64,000 nucleotides of DNA, taken from positions 1 through 64,000 of the forward strand of contig JACOUM010000010.1 in assembly GCA_016177795.1 (NCBI GenBank), read 5' to 3'. This document shows positions 59,964 to 64,000 of this stretch, in pieces; positions within the stretch are counted from its first letter, which is position 1; the number at the start of each line of letters is the position of its first letter. The translations under genes were made by a program, and so were the position numbers. The notes beneath the pieces are model-generated. The model saw only the letters and a list, made by a program, of their open reading frames with translations, made no database searches and was not told where the DNA came from. The DNA comes from Nitrosomonadales bacterium (lineage in GTDB: Bacteria > Pseudomonadota > Gammaproteobacteria > Burkholderiales > Gallionellaceae).

Positions 59964-60244
59964 ATGCCTAACAGTTAATCAAGAGACCCATGGGTCCGGA
60001 CGTTTTTAATATAGAGACAGGCATATTATGCATATATCACTTTGATTCCACATAATTGATTTATGCCTCTGTCTCTTTATTACATTATGAAAAAGGAGAC
60101 AGGCGTAGCCGGATTGTACACCTGCTCAAACGAGGGGCTGAGCAATCCCGGCTCGACCGTGAAGGCTTTTTTGGGTCACTTAGCGGACTATCGACTGACA
60201 AAAGGCAGCTGACCGCTTCGGCCGACTAGCCGACTTGGCAGGTA

Positions 60245-60278
60245 CTCGGCCTTATGTAGCGCGCTACATAAGACCGAG
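60245..60278. repeat. 34-bp palindrome with 22-bp perfect core
   Basis: CTCGG-c-CTTATGTAGCGCGCTACATAAG-a-CCGAG. Confidence 0.9.
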
Positions 60279-60449
60279 CAGCTGATATCTGCAACGACCA
60301 GACTAAGTGGCTTGCACACATTTTCTGCGGAGGAATTGCGGGCGTTGTGAGTGGCGTATTTCGCTAGAATGCGTATTCGATTATGCCTTCGTTCAAAGGG
60401 GGCAAACCCCAGTAGCAGGCGAACACCGGCTGTGAAATTTACCCCCTTC

Positions 60450-60484
60450 AATTTACGACTTTAATGGCTAATTTACGACTTTAA
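60450..60484. repeat. Tn7-like right-end TnsB-type binding motifs
   Basis: AATTTACGACTTTAA at 60450-60464 and 60470-60484, inverted relative to the left-end copies. Confidence 0.8.
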
Positions 60485-60520
60485 TTGTTTGGAACAGCCG
60501 CAAGCACCGCGCAAAATCGG

Positions 60521-62347
60521 TCACTCAACCGTGACCGACTTTGCAAGATTGCGGGGCTTGTCCACGTCGGTGCCCTTTTGCAATGCGACGTAATAGGCCA
60601 GCAGCTGCAGCGGGATGGTATGCAGAATCGGGCTTAGATAGCCCGCGTGTTCCGGCATTTGCATGATGTGGATGCCGTCCGCCGCGTGGATATGCGTATC
60701 CGCATCGGCGAACACATACAGTTCGCCGCCGCGCGCGCGCACTTCCTGCAGGTTGGATTTCAGCTTCTCCAGCAGTGCGTCGTTCGGCGCAACCGAGATC
60801 ACCGGCATGTCCTTGTCCACCAAGGCTAGCGGGCCGTGCTTCAGTTCGCCGGCGGGATAGGCTTCGGCGTGAATGTAGGAAATTTCCTTGAGCTTGAGCG
60901 CGCCTTCCAGCGCGATCGGGTAATGCAGTCCGCGCCCCAGAAACAAGGCGTGCTGCTTGTTGGCAAACCGTTCGGCAAGTTTGGCGATCTGCGGCTCCAG
61001 ATCCAGCACCTTCTGCACTGCGCTGGGAAGGTGGCGCAGCTCGTGCAGATACTGCTGTTCCTGTTGTCCGGTCAGATGGCCGCGCGTTTTGGCCAGTATC
61101 AGCGTCAGCAGGAACAGCGCGGCGAGCTGCGTGGTGAACGCCTTGGTCGAGGCCACGCCGATTTCAGGCCCGGCGCGCGTCAGCAGGCGCAGCTTGCACA
61201 GGCGCACCAGCGCGCTCTCCGGCACGTTGCAAATCGCCAGGGTATGGCCGTGCCCCTGCGCCTTGGCATGGCTCAGCGCGGCTTGGGTGTCGGCGGTCTC
61301 GCCGGATTGCGAGATCACTACCACCAGGGTCTTCGGGTTCGGCACGCTGGCGCGGTAGCGGTATTCGCTGGCGATCTCCACGCTGCAGCGGATGCCGGCG
61401 ATTGCTTCCAGCCAGTAGCGCGCCACCAGTCCGGCATGGTGGCTGGTGCCGCAGGCCAGGATCAGGATGCTGTCGATGTCGGCAAAAGTTGCCGCCGCTT
61501 CCGCGCCGAAAATGCCCGGCACCAGCGACTGGCTGTTGCACACCGATTCAAGCGTGTTCGCCAGCGCCTGCGGCTGCTCGTGAATTTCCTTCTGCATGTA
61601 GTGGCGGTACTGGCCGAGCTCGACGCTTTCGTTGCTCAGTTCGCTGGTCTGCACGGTGCGTTCGACCTGTTTGCCCGACGCGTCGAAGATGCGGTAGCTG
61701 CGCCGCAGCAGTTCAACCACGTCGCCTTCTTCGAGATACACCACTTGGCGCGTCACTGGCAGCAGCGCGGAAACATCCGAGGCGACAAAATGTTCCTCGA
61801 TGCCCACGCCGAGCAGCAGCGGACTGCCGCGCCGCGCGCAGATCAGCCGCTCCGGATCGTCCGCCGCGATCACGCCGATGGCGTAAGCGCCCACCAGCTC
61901 GGCCAGCGCCGCCTGCGTTGCCACCAGCAGCGAATTGCCGCGCGCGTAATGGCTGTGAACCAGGTGGGCAATGACCTCGGTATCGGTGTCCGAGGTGAAC
62001 ACATAACCCCCGGCGGTCAGTCTGCTGCGCAGTTCCTCGTAGTTCTCGATGATGCCGTTATGCACCACGGCGATGTGGTCGTTGCTCAGGTGCGGATGCG
62101 CGTTGCGCTCACTGGGTACGCCGTGTGTCGCCCAGCGCGTGTGCGCAATGCCGAGCTGTCCTTGGGTTTCGGCGCTTTTCTCGCTCAGTTCGGCGACGCG
62201 CCCGGTGCTGCGTACCAGTTGCAATTGCCCGCTGTTCACCACGGCCAATCCGGCCGAGTCATAGCCGCGGTATTCCAGCCGTTGCAGACCCTCCAGCAGG
62301 ATCGGCACGACATTGCGCTGCGCGATTGCGCCGACGATTCCGCACAT
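60521..62347 (-). CDS. glmS: Glucosamine--fructose-6-phosphate aminotransferase
   Basis: [33 protein letters not shown] ... [12 protein letters not shown]. Confidence 0.97.
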   Translation of the reverse strand: MCGIVGAIAQRNVVPILLEGLQRLEYRGYDSAGLAVVNSGQLQLVRSTGRVAELSEKSAETQGQLGIAHTRWATHGVPSERNAHPHLSNDHIAVVHNGIIENYEELRSRLTAGGYVFTSDTDTEVIAHLVHSHYARGNSLLVATQAALAELVGAYAIGVIAADDPERLICARRGSPLLLGVGIEEHFVASDVSALLPVTRQVVYLEEGDVVELLRRSYRIFDASGKQVERTVQTSELSNESVELGQYRHYMQKEIHEQPQALANTLESVCNSQSLVPGIFGAEAAATFADIDSILILACGTSHHAGLVARYWLEAIAGIRCSVEIASEYRYRASVPNPKTLVVVISQSGETADTQAALSHAKAQGHGHTLAICNVPESALVRLCKLRLLTRAGPEIGVASTKAFTTQLAALFLLTLILAKTRGHLTGQQEQQYLHELRHLPSAVQKVLDLEPQIAKLAERFANKQHALFLGRGLHYPIALEGALKLKEISYIHAEAYPAGELKHGPLALVDKDMPVISVAPNDALLEKLKSNLQEVRARGGELYVFADADTHIHAADGIHIMQMPEHAGYLSPILHTIPLQLLAYYVALQKGTDVDKPRNLAKSVTVE

Positions 62348-62355
62348 TTTTAGAG

Positions 62356-62393
62356 TTCCGGGAAGTGGGAAGCGGGAAGCGGGAAGCGGGAAA
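62356..62393 (+). repeat. Degenerate heptamer repeat upstream of glmS
   Basis: gttccgggaagtgggaagcgggaagcgggaagcggg. Confidence 0.7.
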
Positions 62394-62405
62394 AACACGC
62401 GGCTC

Positions 62406-63779
62406 TCATTTTTCACCTTTCACTTGTTTGGCTGGACGCTTCCATCCGGCAACCGTCACCTGTTTGCTGCGCGACAGGGTAAGTCCGCCCTGCGGCGCAT
62501 CTTTGGTGATGGTTGATCCGGCGCCGATGGTTGCCCCATTGCCCACCGTCACCGGTGCGACCAGCTGCGTGGCCGAACCGATGAACACATCGTCCCCGAT
62601 GACGGTGCGGTGCTTGTTCGCGCCGTCGTAGTTGCAGGTAATGGTGCCCGCGCCGATGTTGACGCAGCTGCCCACCGTGCTGTCGCCGATGTAGCTGAGG
62701 TGGTTGGCCTTGCTGCCCTGCGCGATCTCGCTGTTCTTGACCTCGACGAAATTGCCGATGTGCACATCGGCGTGCAACCGCGTGCCGGGGCGCAGGCGCG
62801 CATACGGACCGATATGGCAGTTGGCGCCCACTTCGCTGCTGTCGATCAGGCTGTACGGCGCGATGTGCGTTCCGTCTGCGATGCTGGCGTTCCTGATGAT
62901 GCTGTACGCGCCCACATGCACGTTATTGCCCAGCGCTACGTCGCCCTCGAAGATGCAGCCGACATCGATCTCGACATCGCGCCCGCAATTCAGTCGGCCG
63001 CGCACATCGATGCGCGCCGGATCGGCCAGCGTCACGCCGTGCGCCAGCAGGCGCGATGCCTCGACCTGCTGCCGGGTGCGCTCCAGCGCCGCCAGTTGCG
63101 CCTTGCTGTTGATTCCGTGAATTTCCCACTCGTGGGCGGGTTGTACGGTATGCACCGCGATGCCCTGTTGCACCGCCATGGCGACAATGTCGGTCAGATA
63201 GTATTCACCCTGTGCGTTGTTGTTCTGCAGCTTCGCCAGCCATTCGCGCAGCTTGCCGGTCGGTGCCAGCAGGATGCCGGTGTTTACTTCGCGGATCCCG
63301 CGCTGCTCCGGTGACGCATCCTTCTCTTCGACGATAGCGAGTACATCGCCCTGATGGTTGCGCACGATGCGCCCGTAGCCTGCCGGGTTATCCAGATTGA
63401 CGGTCAGCAACACCAGCCCGTCGCCCGCCTGCTGCATCTGGTGCAGGGTGCTGTGCTGAATCAGCGGCACGTCGCCGTACAACACCATTGTCTGCCCATC
63501 GTCTGCCAGCAGCGGCATCGCCTGCTGCACCGCATGGCCGGTGCCGAGCTGCGGTTCCTGAATGACGAACTTCGCCGGGTACTGCTGCATCGCCTGCGGT
63601 ACCGCTTCGCCGCCATGCCCGTACACCACGCAAATCTGCTGCGGCCGCAGCGCGACCGCGCAGTCCAGCACATGCTGAAGCAGCGGCTTGCCCGCCAGCG
63701 CGTGCAGCACCTTGGGCTTTTCCGAATACATGCGCGTGCCCTTGCCGGCGGCGAGAATGACGATATTCAACAAATTCAT
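62406..63779 (-). CDS. glmU: Bifunctional UDP-GlcNAc pyrophosphorylase / GlcN-1-P acetyltransferase
   Basis: [35 protein letters not shown]; left-handed beta-helix hexapeptide repeats. Confidence 0.96.
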   Translation of the reverse strand: MNLLNIVILAAGKGTRMYSEKPKVLHALAGKPLLQHVLDCAVALRPQQICVVYGHGGEAVPQAMQQYPAKFVIQEPQLGTGHAVQQAMPLLADDGQTMVLYGDVPLIQHSTLHQMQQAGDGLVLLTVNLDNPAGYGRIVRNHQGDVLAIVEEKDASPEQRGIREVNTGILLAPTGKLREWLAKLQNNNAQGEYYLTDIVAMAVQQGIAVHTVQPAHEWEIHGINSKAQLAALERTRQQVEASRLLAHGVTLADPARIDVRGRLNCGRDVEIDVGCIFEGDVALGNNVHVGAYSIIRNASIADGTHIAPYSLIDSSEVGANCHIGPYARLRPGTRLHADVHIGNFVEVKNSEIAQGSKANHLSYIGDSTVGSCVNIGAGTITCNYDGANKHRTVIGDDVFIGSATQLVAPVTVGNGATIGAGSTITKDAPQGGLTLSRSKQVTVAGWKRPAKQVKGEK

Positions 63780-63912
63780 ATTCTGCTTTCTGAAGATGCC
63801 TGATTATAAACACAAGCGATGGCCTGCGGGGGCGGCCGGGATTTAGGCCACCGCATTTCGTGGCGATCCGTTAAAATTGCGCAAATTTTTTTGACTACCC
63901 GATTCCGACATC

Positions 63913-64000
63913 ATGAACCTGTCTTCCAACGCCCCACCCGCCGAGCGACGCGGTAAAGTGCTCTCCACCGTCCTTTTCGGCAGCCGCTGGCTGCAAGTCC
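63913..64000 (+). CDS. YqhA/UPF0114-like membrane protein (partial, runs off window end)
   Basis: MNLSSNAPPAERRGKVLSTVLFGSRWLQV. Confidence 0.5.
   Translation, partial: MNLSSNAPPAERRGKVLSTVLFGSRWLQV

Larger units (their letters stand above)
29340..60496. mobile_element. Tn7-like transposon inserted downstream of glmS (attTn7)
   Basis: tnsABC/tniQ genes; TTAAAGTCGTAAATT motifs at 29352 and 29420 with inverted copies at 60450 and 60470; GCCGC at 29335-29339 and 60497-60501; outer end 24 bp from glmS stop. Confidence 0.9.

Noticed and set aside
59577-59978. 133-aa plus-strand ORF MTAMLGTRRLIKNTF...
   Set aside because: It overlaps a minus-strand ORF with clear membrane-protein composition and cassette-type start context; the plus-strand product looks like a shadow ORF.

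Overview
The window reads as a betaproteobacterial chromosome segment (Gallionellaceae/Nitrosomonadales-like; inferred from gene content only). It has three parts.

(1) About 0-29.3 kb: a dTDP-rhamnose/polysaccharide cluster, an osmolyte-type cluster (GT81 glycosyltransferase, MscS-like channel, GT2, a phosphatase-glycerate kinase fusion, a Kef-type antiporter), metK and two LpxL-like acyltransferases.

(2) About 29,340-60,496: a ~31.2 kb Tn7-like element inserted 24 bp downstream of the glmS stop codon. It has candidate 5-bp target duplications (GCCGC), repeated 15-bp end motifs (TTAAAGTCGTAAATT), tnsA-tnsB-tnsC, a TniQ gene and a 5'-truncated TnsD-like gene. Cargo includes an SOS cassette (LexA-UmuD-UmuC-SRAP), a type III-like restriction-modification (R-M) pair, a HATPase plus membrane-anchored receiver pair, an AbiJ-like plus DUF2254-like pair, an IS110-family IS and an integron-type cassette.

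(3) glmS, glmU and the start of a YqhA/UPF0114-like gene.

The most unusual signal is a dispersed palindromic repeat whose stems vary in sequence but keep their pairing. Copies lie between an intact housekeeping gene and a second fragment of that gene's end: the last 12 codons of glmS, the last 14 of metK and the first 15 of rfbB. The glmS and metK fragments differ from the intact ends only at synonymous positions. A second candidate is a hairpin-rich leader upstream of tnsA whose closing stem would occlude the tnsA ribosome-binding site. All calls come from reading the sequence; no database searches or folding were run.
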